A stretch of 18,448 bases of DNA from Bacteroidota bacterium (GCA_026391935.1 JAPLDC010000397.1:1-18448); one strand, 5' to 3'; shown: positions 7,772-15,008, counted from the first letter of the stretch. Notes: a model not told the origin generated them from the letters alone. Program-made: numbers and translations.

Positions 7772-8903
7772 TTGCTTCTGCCTTATATTTATCGCACCAT
7801 GCTAACACTAATTGTTTGGTTTGAAATATTTTATTTTGCTCGTGCGGATAGATTACTGTATCATCCAATAATTTTCCTTGCTTGTCCAATGCGACAACCT
7901 TACAACCTGTTCTGAATCCGGGATCAATTGCCAATATTGCTTTTTGGCCTAATGGAGATGCCAACATCAACTCGCGTAAATTATCAGCAAAGACTTGAAT
8001 TGCTTTTTCATCAGCAAGTTCCTTGGTCATCATTCGCATTTCACTTTCAATGGAACTTTGCATCATTCTATTATAAGAATCATCGCATGCTAATTTCACT
8101 TGTGCGGAAGCTGTGTTGTTTGATTTCACAAATTGCTTCACTAAAATATCAATTGCTTCATCTTCGGGTGGCATGATGTGAATGCTTAATATTTCTTCGC
8201 TTTCTCCTCTTCGAATTGCAAGTAATCTATGTGAAGGACAAGCCATTAAATTTTCTTCCCAATCAAAATAGTCTTTGAATTTTTCTCCGGACTCTTCTTT
8301 TCCTTTTAGCACTTTACTTTTTATGGTAGCGGAGCGTCTAAACAAATTTCGAATCTTATCACGGGCTTCAGCATTTTCATTGATCCACTCCGCAACAATA
8401 TCTCGTGCTCCAGACAATGCATCTGCAACCGACATAACACTGAGCGAAGTCGAAGTGTCGTCAGTCACAAATTTCTCCGCTTCATCGTCCACATCTATTT
8501 TACCTTGATCAAAAATAAGTTGTGCCAAAGGTTCCAATCCTTTTTCACGAGCAATAGTAGCACGCGTTCTCCGCTTAGGTTTATAAGGCAAATAAATATC
8601 TTCTAAAGCAGAAACTGTTTCTGCATACCTTATTAATGAGATCAGTTCAGGAGTTAATTTACCCTGTCCTTCAATTGATTCCAATATAAATTCCCTTCTT
8701 TTTTCCAATGCACGCAAGCGTTCAATTTCATCACGTATTGCTGCCACTTGAACTTCATCCAAACTGCCGGTCATTTCCTTTCGGTAACGGGAGATGAATG
8801 GAATGGTCGCTCCGCCGTCTAATAATCCAACAACCGCATCTACTTGTTTTTCGTTAATGCTTAGGCTTACTGCTATTTTTTTATAAAAGTGATTTTCTGA
8901 CAT
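7677..8903 (-). pseudogene. tex: Tex, N-terminal fragment
   Basis: This frame encodes the N-terminal Tex domains. They comprise the Tex N-terminal helical region (about 1-190; TIPFISRYRKEMTGSLDE, EDIYLPYKPKRRTRATIARE), the central region (SHRLLAIRRGE near 224-233) and the start of the YqgF/RuvC-like domain (from about 321; KAILAIDPGFRTGCK). The conserved sequence runs to GNGTAGRETETF (381-392) and then enters a foreign frame with a stop 16 codons later. In intact Tex, about 70 residues follow here, including the EsGASvYSAS and RRLqDPLAELVKIDPKSIGVG stretches known from the family; they are missing. The two halves total about 687 codons against my recollection of roughly 750-775 for the family. 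Residues about 149-156 (TSTSLSV) are encoded by a short dispersed repeat. The gene looks inactivated, unless the defect is an assembly error. Confidence 0.85.
8438..8457 (-). repeat. Family B-like dispersed repeat inside tex
   Basis: CACTGAGCGAAGTCGAAGTG shares the TGAGCgaAGTCGA core with the intergenic family B copies and with the common bacterial repeat containing GAGCGAAGTCGA. Here it sits within the tex reading frame and encodes TSTSLSV, in a part of Tex that is usually a short loop before the ALsGARDI motif. Confidence 0.6.
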
Positions 8904-8931
8904 TAATTTTCTTGATTAAAAAATATTCATG

Positions 8932-8939
8932 CAAATATA
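8932..8939 (-). promoter_or_regulatory. Candidate -7 element for tex
   Basis: On the minus strand this reads TATATTTG, 28 bases upstream of the tex ATG at 8903. A TTG lies 15 bases further upstream, a shorter spacing than typical. Confidence 0.45.
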
Positions 8940-9128
8940 AACATCCTAAACAGCCAAGTTGGATAATATTTTCAACAGTTTGAACCTTTTTATTAATCAA
9001 TATAATAGATACTGAAAAGCTGATAAAAGCTTAATTTATTTTAATCCAATTCGGAATTAAAGGAACTTTTTATCAATATTTTTATTATTTAAACACATAT
9101 TTACTCGTAATAAATATAAAGTAGATTT

Positions 9129-9142
9129 TTGATATATATCAG
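9129..9142. promoter_or_regulatory. FNR/CRP-family binding site (strong match)
   Basis: TTGATATATATCAG matches the FNR consensus TTGAT-N4-ATCAA at nine of the ten specified positions and is almost perfectly symmetrical. It lies about 250 bases upstream of the predicted nos -7 element, far from the usual activator positions, so either another start site exists nearby or it acts at a distance. Control by an FNR/CRP-type regulator fits an anaerobic respiration operon. Confidence 0.5.
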
Positions 9143-9325
9143 TTTTAGTAAAGGTTATTCCGCTGAACATTGCCTTTTGTTTCGTTTTGACAACAAACTA
9201 ATCAAAAGCCCCAATCTGTCTAAAAGGCATACTAATGTTTATATTCAGATGTATTGTAACCCTAAAAAAAGGAAAACTTATGTACAAAAAAGTATTTTAA
9301 AACATGCCATTTGTTTTATAATTGT

Positions 9326-9339
9326 CTGACAAAAATCAT
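9326..9339. promoter_or_regulatory. Weaker FNR/CRP-like site upstream of the nos promoter
   Basis: CTGACAAAAATCAT keeps seven of ten consensus positions of TTGAT-N4-ATCAA. Its centre is about 61-65 bases upstream of the transcription start predicted from the -7 element at 9384, a position used by class I CRP/FNR activators. Confidence 0.35.
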
Positions 9340-9357
9340 ATTTAATTATTTAAGTAC

Positions 9358-9391
9358 TTGAATGCTTTTATTGAATAATGTTTTATATTTG
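9358..9391 (+). promoter_or_regulatory. Candidate nos operon promoter
   Basis: TTG at 9358-9360 and TATATTTG at 9384-9391 (match to TAnnTTTG) are separated by 23 bases, the upper end of the Bacteroidota range. Transcription would begin near 9395-9398, giving a leader of about 140 bases before the first ATG at 9535. Confidence 0.5.
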
Positions 9392-9409
9392 TCCCGTAAA
9401 TAATTTTTT

Positions 9410-9426
9410 CTACTAAATAATAGTAG
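9410..9426. promoter_or_regulatory. Inverted repeat just downstream of the nos -7 element, possible operator
   Basis: CTACT-N7-AGTAG forms a symmetrical site immediately after the predicted transcription start. Two further TAGTA-type half-sites follow (TAGTAG at 9421, TAGTAC at 9431). A repressor bound here would block initiation or elongation. The Rrf2-family regulator at the end of the operon is the obvious but untested candidate. Confidence 0.35.
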
Positions 9427-9440
9427 TATCTAGTACGAGA

Positions 9441-9475
9441 AATGTTTCCCCTACAAACCTTTGTAGGGGGGCATT
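9441..9475 (+). other. Strong stem-loop in the nos leader
   Basis: CCCCTACAAA (9448-9457) and TTTGTAGGGG (9460-9469) form a near-perfect 10-bp stem. The outer AATG (9441-9444) and CATT (9472-9475) can extend it across a small internal loop. There is no T run directly after it, only ATTTTG, so it is not a classical terminator. It may be an attenuator, an RNA-stability element or a protein-binding RNA structure, about 60 bases before the first ATG. Confidence 0.6.
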
Positions 9476-9534
9476 TTGAGTACAAAGAGACAAATTAAAG
9501 TAAACTGAAAAACAAAACACAAACCAAACAAACC

Positions 9535-10116
9535 ATGAAAAAAAACGTATTTCGCCTGTTACTTACAGGAGCCCTTGCAACAATTCTTTTTGTTGCTTGT
9601 AATTCAGAAGGTACAAAAGAAGGAGAACAAACTACAACAACAGAACAAACAGCTGCTCCGGTAGTTGCTGGTCAGTCAGGCGTTGTTGATGATCAATCTC
9701 AAAAAAATGTTGTAGGAATAGCAGTTGGCTCTCCGGATCACACAACATTGGTTACCGCAGTTAAGGCAGCAGAATTAGTTGATGCACTTTCAAATGCAGG
9801 TCCTTTTACAGTTTTTGCTCCAACAAATGCAGCTTTTGCGAAATTACCTGCTGGTACTGTTGAAGGACTTTTGAAACCTGAAAAGAAAGATGCCTTACAA
9901 GAAATTCTTCAATACCACGTTTCTGTTGGTGTTTATAAATTAGAAAACCTAAAAGACGGACAACAAATAGATGAAGTTTTTGGAGGTAAGGTTACTATAG
10001 GAGTGAAAGATGGAAAATACACTGTTAACGGTGCAAACATTTTAGCAACTGTTCCTGCTTCAAACGGAGTCGTTTATGTAATTGATCAAGTGATTTTTGC
10101 ACCTGCAAAAAAATAA
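9535..10116 (+). CDS. FAS1 (fasciclin) domain lipoprotein, first gene of the nos operon
   Basis: 193 residues. The signal peptide ends in LFVAC, so Cys22 is the likely lipidated residue. A Thr/Glu-rich linker (about 23-55) leads to one FAS1 domain (about 57-190) with its standard blocks: DHTTLVTAVKAAELVDALSN, GPFTVFAPTNAAFAKLP, LQEILQYHVSVGVY and the closing NGVVYVIDQVIFAP. FAS1 domains usually mediate adhesion or protein-protein contact and have no known redox centre. Here the gene leads an operon with a cytochrome c and NosZ, so a scaffold or docking role in the periplasm is plausible but is inference. The start follows an A-rich leader without Shine-Dalgarno sequence, usual in this phylum. 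Confidence 0.9.
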   Translation: MKKNVFRLLLTGALATILFVACNSEGTKEGEQTTTTEQTAAPVVAGQSGVVDDQSQKNVVGIAVGSPDHTTLVTAVKAAELVDALSNAGPFTVFAPTNAAFAKLPAGTVEGLLKPEKKDALQEILQYHVSVGVYKLENLKDGQQIDEVFGGKVTIGVKDGKYTVNGANILATVPASNGVVYVIDQVIFAPAKK

Positions 10117-10145
10117 TAACTAAAAAGTTAAATAAAAAACAAAAC

Positions 10146-10613
10146 ATGAAAAAACAAAACATTTTTTTGTTGTCTCTTACGGCAATTCTTTCATCAGCAA
10201 TTATGCTATCCTCTTGTGGTGGCTCTACAACAGAAGTAGCGAAAACTGATTCTGCTGCTACCGCTCCTGTAGCTAACCCTAATGGAGTTGGAGAATATAC
10301 ACACGTTGATATTTCTGCTGCTTTAAATGAAGATATGGTGACTAAAGGGAAAGGGATTTTTGAATTAAAATGTTCCGCATGCCATAAATTGACAGATGCT
10401 AAATTAGTAGGTCCGGGTTGGGCTGGTGTCACTAAACGCAGAACACCGGAATGGATCATGAACATGGTAACTAATACAGATGCGATGTTAAATCAAGATC
10501 CTGAGGCTCAAAAATTATTAGAACTATGTCTTGTTCGTATGCCAAACCAAGGATTGAATGGTGAAGACGCAAGAAGTATGGTTGAATTTATGAGAAAAAA
10601 TGACGGTCAATAA
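10146..10613 (+). CDS. Mono-heme cytochrome c lipoprotein, probable electron donor to NosZ
   Basis: 155 residues. The signal peptide ends in MLSSC (lipidated Cys24), followed by an Ala/Thr linker. The class I cytochrome c domain spans about 60-152. It has a single heme-binding CSACH at 76-80, LVGPGWAGVTKRRTPEWI in the middle, and Met132 in VRMPNQGL as the probable sixth iron ligand. The C-terminal helix ends DARSMVEFMRK. It lies 29 bases after the FAS1 gene and 40 bases before nosZ. In clade II nos clusters, cytochromes c of this kind are thought to feed electrons from the quinol/bc1-type chain to the CuA site of NosZ. The partner is inferred from position. Confidence 0.92.
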   Translation: MKKQNIFLLSLTAILSSAIMLSSCGGSTTEVAKTDSAATAPVANPNGVGEYTHVDISAALNEDMVTKGKGIFELKCSACHKLTDAKLVGPGWAGVTKRRTPEWIMNMVTNTDAMLNQDPEAQKLLELCLVRMPNQGLNGEDARSMVEFMRKNDGQ

Positions 10614-10653
10614 AATAAATATCATAATCATCAAAAACTAAATAAACAAAAAC

Positions 10654-12639
10654 ATGAAAAATTATATTAATTATGTTGCGGCAACTTTAGCAATTGCCAC
10701 ATTAACCCAATGTAAGCCTAAAAGCGCTAGCCAAGTCGTGACTGGTGATGCTGCTTCGAAAGTTTATGTTGCTCCCGGAAAATATGACGAAGTTTACAAC
10801 TTTGTTTCCGGTGGTTTTAGCGGACAACTAGCTGTATACGGCTTACCTTCTGCAAGATTACTTAGAGTTATTCCTGTTTTTTCTCAAAATCCTGAAAATG
10901 GTTGGGGTTACAGTGAAGAAACTAAACCGATGTTAAATACTTCTCATGGTTTTATTCCTTGGGACGATTTGCATCACGTAGCATTATCTCAAACCAATGG
11001 TTTGGATGACGGACGTTGGGTGTTTGTTAATGGTAACAATACTCCGCGTGTTGCCCGTATCGATCTGAAAACATTCCGTACCGCAGAGATCATTGAATTA
11101 CCAAATAGTTCAGGAAATCACTCTTCACCATTCTTAACAGAAAATTCCGAATATGTGATCGCTGGTACAAGATTCAGTACTCCTTTAGATGGTAATAATG
11201 ATGTTGCTATTTCTTCTTACAAAGAAAATTTCAAAGGAACGATCAGTTTTATTAAAGTAGATCCTACATCAGGAAATATGAGTGTGCCTTTCCAAGTAGT
11301 AATGCCTCCATTCAATTTCGATTTGAGCAGAGCCGGTAAAGGTCCTTCTCATGATTGGTTCTTCTTCTCTTGTTATAACACAGAACAAGCAAATACACTT
11401 TTAGAAGTAAATGCTAGTCAACGTGATAAAGATTTTGTGGTTGCTATCAATTGGAAAAAAATTGAAGAGTATGCAAAAGCAAATAAAGGAAGAGTTACTA
11501 CTTCTAAATATGCTCACAACATTTATGATGACAAAACACACACTGCAACAAGTACTATCTCTGAAGGTATTGTACAATTTGATGCTGCAGAATTAAAAGG
11601 AATGATCTATTTAATTCCTTGTCCTAAATCACCACATGGTTGCGATACAGATCCAACTGGTGAATACATTGTTGCTGGCGGAAAATTAGCTGCTACAATT
11701 CCTGTTTTCTCTTTTTCTAAAATAATTAAAGCTATCGAAGGAAAACAATTTGATGCTGAATTCGCTGGTCTTCCAGTTATTAAATATGAAGCAGCACTTT
11801 ATGGTGAAGTTCCAAAACCAGGTTTAGGACCTCTTCATACTGAATTTGACGACAAAGGAAATGCGTACACTTCAATGTTCGTTTCTTCTGAAGTTGTAAA
11901 ATGGAATATCAAAGATCTTAAAGTTATTGACCGCAAACCTACTTTCTATTCATTAGGACATTTAATGGTAGTTGGTGGCGGAACAGCTCATCCTTATGGA
12001 AAATATTTGGTAGCGTATAATAAAATTACTAAAGACCGTTATTTACCAACTGGGCCTGAGTTATCCCAATCTGCACAATTATTTGACATCAGCGGGGAAA
12101 AAATGGAAATGTTATCTGACTTCCCGACAATCGGAGAACCTCACTATGCGCAAGCTATAGAAGCTTCAAAAATAAAAGATGGTCAAGTTAGATTCTTCAA
12201 AATTGAAGATAACAAACACCCGTTTGCTGCTAAAGGTGAAAAAGAAAGTAAAGTGGTTCGCACAGGAAATCGCATAGATGTTTATGCAACGTGTATTCGT
12301 TCACACTTTTCTCCAGATAATATTGAAGGAATTCAATTGGGAGATGAAGTTTATTTCCATGTAACCAACTTAGAACAAGATTGGGATGTTCCTCATGGTT
12401 TTGCTATCAAAGGTGCTGCAACAGCAGAATTATTGGTAATGCCGGGTGAAACATGCACACTTAAATGGACTCCGGATCGTATTGGTGTTATTCCTTTCTA
12501 TTGTACAGATTTCTGTTCAGCATTGCACCAAGAAATGCAAGGTTACATGAGAGTGTCTCCAAAAGGTTCAACAGTAAAACTTAAATGGTCATTAGGTGAT
12601 TTCTCTTCTGATGCGCCTGTAGCTGCTGCTACAAAATAA
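10654..12639 (+). CDS. nosZ: Nitrous-oxide reductase, clade II (Sec-dependent)
   Basis: 661 residues. It reduces N2O to N2 in the periplasm using a tetranuclear CuZ site and a dinuclear CuA site. There is no twin-arginine motif. The short Sec-type leader MKNYINYVAATLAIATLTQC ends in Cys20, possibly lipidated, although Gln at -1 is not a standard lipobox. The beta-propeller domain (about 45-530) carries DDLHHV with His107/His108, the first CuZ ligand pair. The C-terminal cupredoxin domain (about 545-645) carries the CuA ligands: His581 in VPHGF, then Cys617-x3-Cys621-x3-His625-x2-Met628 (CTDFCSALHQEM). The length fits clade II enzymes. It is followed at once by a terminator-like hairpin. No residue of the known copper sites that I can check is missing. 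Confidence 0.97.
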   Translation: MKNYINYVAATLAIATLTQCKPKSASQVVTGDAASKVYVAPGKYDEVYNFVSGGFSGQLAVYGLPSARLLRVIPVFSQNPENGWGYSEETKPMLNTSHGFIPWDDLHHVALSQTNGLDDGRWVFVNGNNTPRVARIDLKTFRTAEIIELPNSSGNHSSPFLTENSEYVIAGTRFSTPLDGNNDVAISSYKENFKGTISFIKVDPTSGNMSVPFQVVMPPFNFDLSRAGKGPSHDWFFFSCYNTEQANTLLEVNASQRDKDFVVAINWKKIEEYAKANKGRVTTSKYAHNIYDDKTHTATSTISEGIVQFDAAELKGMIYLIPCPKSPHGCDTDPTGEYIVAGGKLAATIPVFSFSKIIKAIEGKQFDAEFAGLPVIKYEAALYGEVPKPGLGPLHTEFDDKGNAYTSMFVSSEVVKWNIKDLKVIDRKPTFYSLGHLMVVGGGTAHPYGKYLVAYNKITKDRYLPTGPELSQSAQLFDISGEKMEMLSDFPTIGEPHYAQAIEASKIKDGQVRFFKIEDNKHPFAAKGEKESKVVRTGNRIDVYATCIRSHFSPDNIEGIQLGDEVYFHVTNLEQDWDVPHGFAIKGAATAELLVMPGETCTLKWTPDRIGVIPFYCTDFCSALHQEMQGYMRVSPKGSTVKLKWSLGDFSSDAPVAAATK

Positions 12640-12654
12640 TTTGAATGAACAATT

Positions 12655-12687
12655 AAAATAGCGGGAAAAAATTCCCGCTATTTTTTT
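12655..12687 (+). terminator. Strong hairpin with T tract directly after nosZ
   Basis: AAAATAGCGGGAA and TTCCCGCTATTTT form a long stem with a very short A-rich loop, followed by seven T (12681-12687). It begins 15 bases after the nosZ stop and ends 14 bases before the next start, leaving no room for another promoter. The downstream genes therefore depend on read-through, and the hairpin probably lowers their expression relative to nosZ or protects the nosZ mRNA end. Confidence 0.85.
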
Positions 12688-12701
12688 AAATTGAAACTAT
12701 T

Positions 12702-13301
12702 ATGAATAAAATTAGACCATTTTTTAGATGGCTCGTATTATTTGCATCATTACTTCTTGCCGGTGTTTATTATCTACCCATTTGGAGCATACAACTATGG
12801 GCACCGCAATATCCTGAAGGTTTGGAGATGCTTATTTGGATAAATAATTTATCAGGAAATGTTGAAGTAATAAATGACTTAAACCATTATATTGGAATGG
12901 GGAAGATTAATATTGACATGTTTCCAGAATTTGGATTTATGGTTTATGTTTTAGGTTTTGTAATCTTTTTTGGCGTGTTAACTTTCATCATCAATAAACG
13001 ATATATGCTATATATTTTATCCTGTTTATTAGTTGTGGCAGCAATCGCTGCACTTGTAGATTTTTATAATTGGGAATATTATTATGGACATAATTTGAAT
13101 CCAATGGCTGCAATAATTATTGAAGGTCAATCTTATCAACCTCCATTAATCGGATATAAAGTACTCCTCAATTTTACCGCTTTATCTATGCCTAGTTTTG
13201 GAGGCTGGATCTTATTTGGTTCAGGTGGATCATTAGTTTTTGCAAGTATCTTAGAGGTCTTCAAAACAAGAAAAGAAAGAAAAAAAATTAGCAATGCGTG
13301 A
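12702..13301 (+). CDS. Membrane protein of nos cluster, NosB position
   Basis: 199 residues with four to five predicted membrane segments (about 8-30, 78-98, 102-123, 150-170, 172-190). After the first helix is a conserved-looking periplasmic stretch: LWAPQYPEGLEM, then LNHYIGMGKIN and PEFGF. I recall this APQYPEGL...LNHYIGM signature from uncharacterised membrane proteins near copper-enzyme genes. In clade II nos clusters the gene right after nosZ often encodes a predicted membrane protein called NosB, so this is its positional equivalent; I do not assign the symbol because I cannot compare sequences. His and Met in LNHYIGM could bind copper, which is speculation. The 3' end overlaps nosL by 8 bases. 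Confidence 0.85.
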   Translation: MNKIRPFFRWLVLFASLLLAGVYYLPIWSIQLWAPQYPEGLEMLIWINNLSGNVEVINDLNHYIGMGKINIDMFPEFGFMVYVLGFVIFFGVLTFIINKRYMLYILSCLLVVAAIAALVDFYNWEYYYGHNLNPMAAIIIEGQSYQPPLIGYKVLLNFTALSMPSFGGWILFGSGGSLVFASILEVFKTRKERKKISNA

Positions 13302-13776
13302 TCTAACGATTTTTTTTGTGATTATAAAAGAAAAAAAGTACTTAATAAATTCTTTTTATTATTTTGTTCTACTACTCACAATTTCATCCTGTAAATCAGG
13401 ACCTGAAAAATTGCAATACTCTAAAGACAGTTGTGCCTTTTGTAAAATGCAATTGATGGATAAAAAATATGGGGCAGAGCTTGTAACAGAAAAAGGGAAA
13501 GTCTATAAATTTGATGATACTGGCTGCATGCTCAATTATGAAAAGCAAAATTTTGGATCACAAAAAGTTGCCCTGGAACTTGTTGTCGACTATTCAAATC
13601 CAGGTCAATTAATAAATGTATTAACAGCCTTCCATATCAAATGTGCAGCAGCATACAGTCCAATGGGCAGCAACCTGGCATCTTTTGAAAAAGAAGAAAC
13701 CGTAAATAAGTATATTCAGCAATTGCAGGGAGAAAAGATCTCGTGGGATGCCATTAAAAAAAGTTTCAATAAATGA
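13294..13776 (+). CDS. nosL: NosL copper chaperone lipoprotein
   Basis: 160 residues. The ATG at 13294 overlaps the preceding gene. It gives an unusually long N-terminal extension (about 18 residues) before the hydrophobic core and the lipobox TISSC with Cys33. No later in-frame ATG lies before the lipobox. The NosL domain has Cys47-x2-Cys50 and Met52 in CAFCKM, the expected Cu(I) site region, then AELVTEKGKVYKFDD and the SPMGSNLASF block (usually pMGsGlaaF). NosL delivers copper to NosZ together with NosDFY. Its stop overlaps the nosD start (ATGA), pointing to coupled translation. Confidence 0.93.
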   Translation: MRDLTIFFVIIKEKKYLINSFYYFVLLLTISSCKSGPEKLQYSKDSCAFCKMQLMDKKYGAELVTEKGKVYKFDDTGCMLNYEKQNFGSQKVALELVVDYSNPGQLINVLTAFHIKCAAAYSPMGSNLASFEKEETVNKYIQQLQGEKISWDAIKKSFNK

Positions 13777-15008
13777 ATTTAGTAAAAAGTAAAATTCTCT
13801 TCTCATTACTTCTTTTACCATGTTTTTTCTTCGCGGAAACCATTCATGTCGGAGCAGGTTATAAATTCAAAACTATTAAATCGGCTATTTCACAGTCAAA
13901 AATAAATGATACTATCCTTATCCATAAAGGATATTATCAAGAAGGCACAATACTCATCGAAAAACCTTTGACTATCGTCGGTCAAGACTACCCAACCCTG
14001 GATGGTTTGCACAAAATTGAGATCTTGTCTGTAAAATCGGATAACGTTAACATTTCTGGACTGAAGTTGATCAACTCAGGCAAAAGCGATGTCTATGATC
14101 TTGCTGCCATCAGAGTTTATAAAAATAAGAATATAAAAATATCAGGAAATATATTGGAGAATAATTTCTTCGGAATATTTCTTTCTAAATCAGATCATTG
14201 TACAATTACAAACAACAAGCTTTCTTCAACAGAACAAAATCAAAATGATTCCGGAAACGGAATTCACCTTTTGTATTGTAATAATATCTTTATTGAAAAC
14301 AACCACATTACAGGTCATAGAGATGGTATCTACTTTGAATTTGTCACAGAATCGCTGATCCAAAAAAATATCAGTGAAGGAAATATAAGATATGGTTTGC
14401 ATTTTATGTTTTCTAGCAACGATGTTTACCAAGAAAATACTTTCCGTAACAATGGTGCAGGAGTGGCAGTAATGTTCAGCTACAAAGTAAAAATGATCAA
14501 AAATCATTATGAACATAATTGGGGAGCAGCTTCCTATGGTCTATTATTAAAAGAGATCCGCGATGGTGAGATCACAGGGAACACATTTGAAAAAAACACC
14601 ATCGGACTTTCTATGGAAGGAACAACAAGAATAAAGGTCAGTCACAATAATTTTCTGCATAATGGTTGGGGAATAAAGATCTGTGGAGGCTGTGACCAAG
14701 GAGTTGTAACAAAAAATAATTTGATCGGTAACACATTTGATGTATCATCAAGCGGTTCAACGCTATCAAATGACTTTACAGGAAATTATTGGGATAAATA
14801 TTTAGGTTACGATTTAAATAAAGATGGATTGGGAGACACGCCGTTTTTTCCTGTGACACTTTCATCACTCATAATGGAACAAGTTCCAACTTCACTTTTA
14901 TACCTGCACAGCTTTGTTCTCGATTTAATTGACCAGTCGGAAAAATTATTGCCGCAACTTATTCCTCAAAATATTGTGGACAAAAAACCAACACTTAAAA
15001 AATTTTAA
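13773..15008 (+). CDS. nosD: NosD, periplasmic beta-helix maturation factor
   Basis: 411 residues. A signal peptide (about 1-22, ending FFFAE) precedes a right-handed beta-helix built of repeated turns of about 22-24 residues (residues about 60-335) with the recurrent N-x-(I/F)...N-N pattern, typical of CASH/NosD proteins. Landmarks are GNGIHLLYCNN, GIYFEFVTES, YGLHFMFSSND and NYWDKYLGYDLNKDGLGDTP. NosD binds the NosFY ABC transporter and takes part in CuZ assembly, receiving copper from NosL. The short C-terminal helical tail (SLLYLHSFVLDLIDQSEKLLPQ) matches the usual NosD ending. It overlaps nosL by four bases, and nosF starts one base after its stop. Confidence 0.95.
   Translation: MNLVKSKILFSLLLLPCFFFAETIHVGAGYKFKTIKSAISQSKINDTILIHKGYYQEGTILIEKPLTIVGQDYPTLDGLHKIEILSVKSDNVNISGLKLINSGKSDVYDLAAIRVYKNKNIKISGNILENNFFGIFLSKSDHCTITNNKLSSTEQNQNDSGNGIHLLYCNNIFIENNHITGHRDGIYFEFVTESLIQKNISEGNIRYGLHFMFSSNDVYQENTFRNNGAGVAVMFSYKVKMIKNHYEHNWGAASYGLLLKEIRDGEITGNTFEKNTIGLSMEGTTRIKVSHNNFLHNGWGIKICGGCDQGVVTKNNLIGNTFDVSSSGSTLSNDFTGNYWDKYLGYDLNKDGLGDTPFFPVTLSSLIMEQVPTSLLYLHSFVLDLIDQSEKLLPQLIPQNIVDKKPTLKKF

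Larger units (their letters stand above)
8904..9534. other. Divergent regulatory spacer between tex and the nos operon
   Basis: 631 AT-rich bases without a convincing gene. The left end carries the tex promoter-like element. From 9129 onward there are, in order, a near-perfect FNR/CRP-type box, a weaker second box, a TATATTTG -7 element, an inverted repeat and a strong leader hairpin, all described separately. The stretch 8945-9125 shows only AT-rich sequence. A 66-codon frame at 9129-9329 has no coding character (rare composition, no family pattern, and the FNR box at its start). Confidence 0.6.

Noticed and set aside
8990..9090. AT-rich stretch with AAGCT and TTTTTATCAA motifs, considered as an origin or attachment site
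   Set aside because: No ordered repeats, no DnaA-box cluster and no integrase or tRNA nearby; only AT-rich spacer.
9129..9329. 66-codon plus-strand open frame upstream of nos
   Set aside because: No family pattern, odd composition, and its start lies within the FNR-like box; no promoter or ribosome-binding support. Treated as regulatory spacer.
10025..10465. 146-codon minus-strand frame across the FAS1/cytochrome c genes
   Set aside because: Antisense shadow of two clearly identified genes; no recognisable domain.
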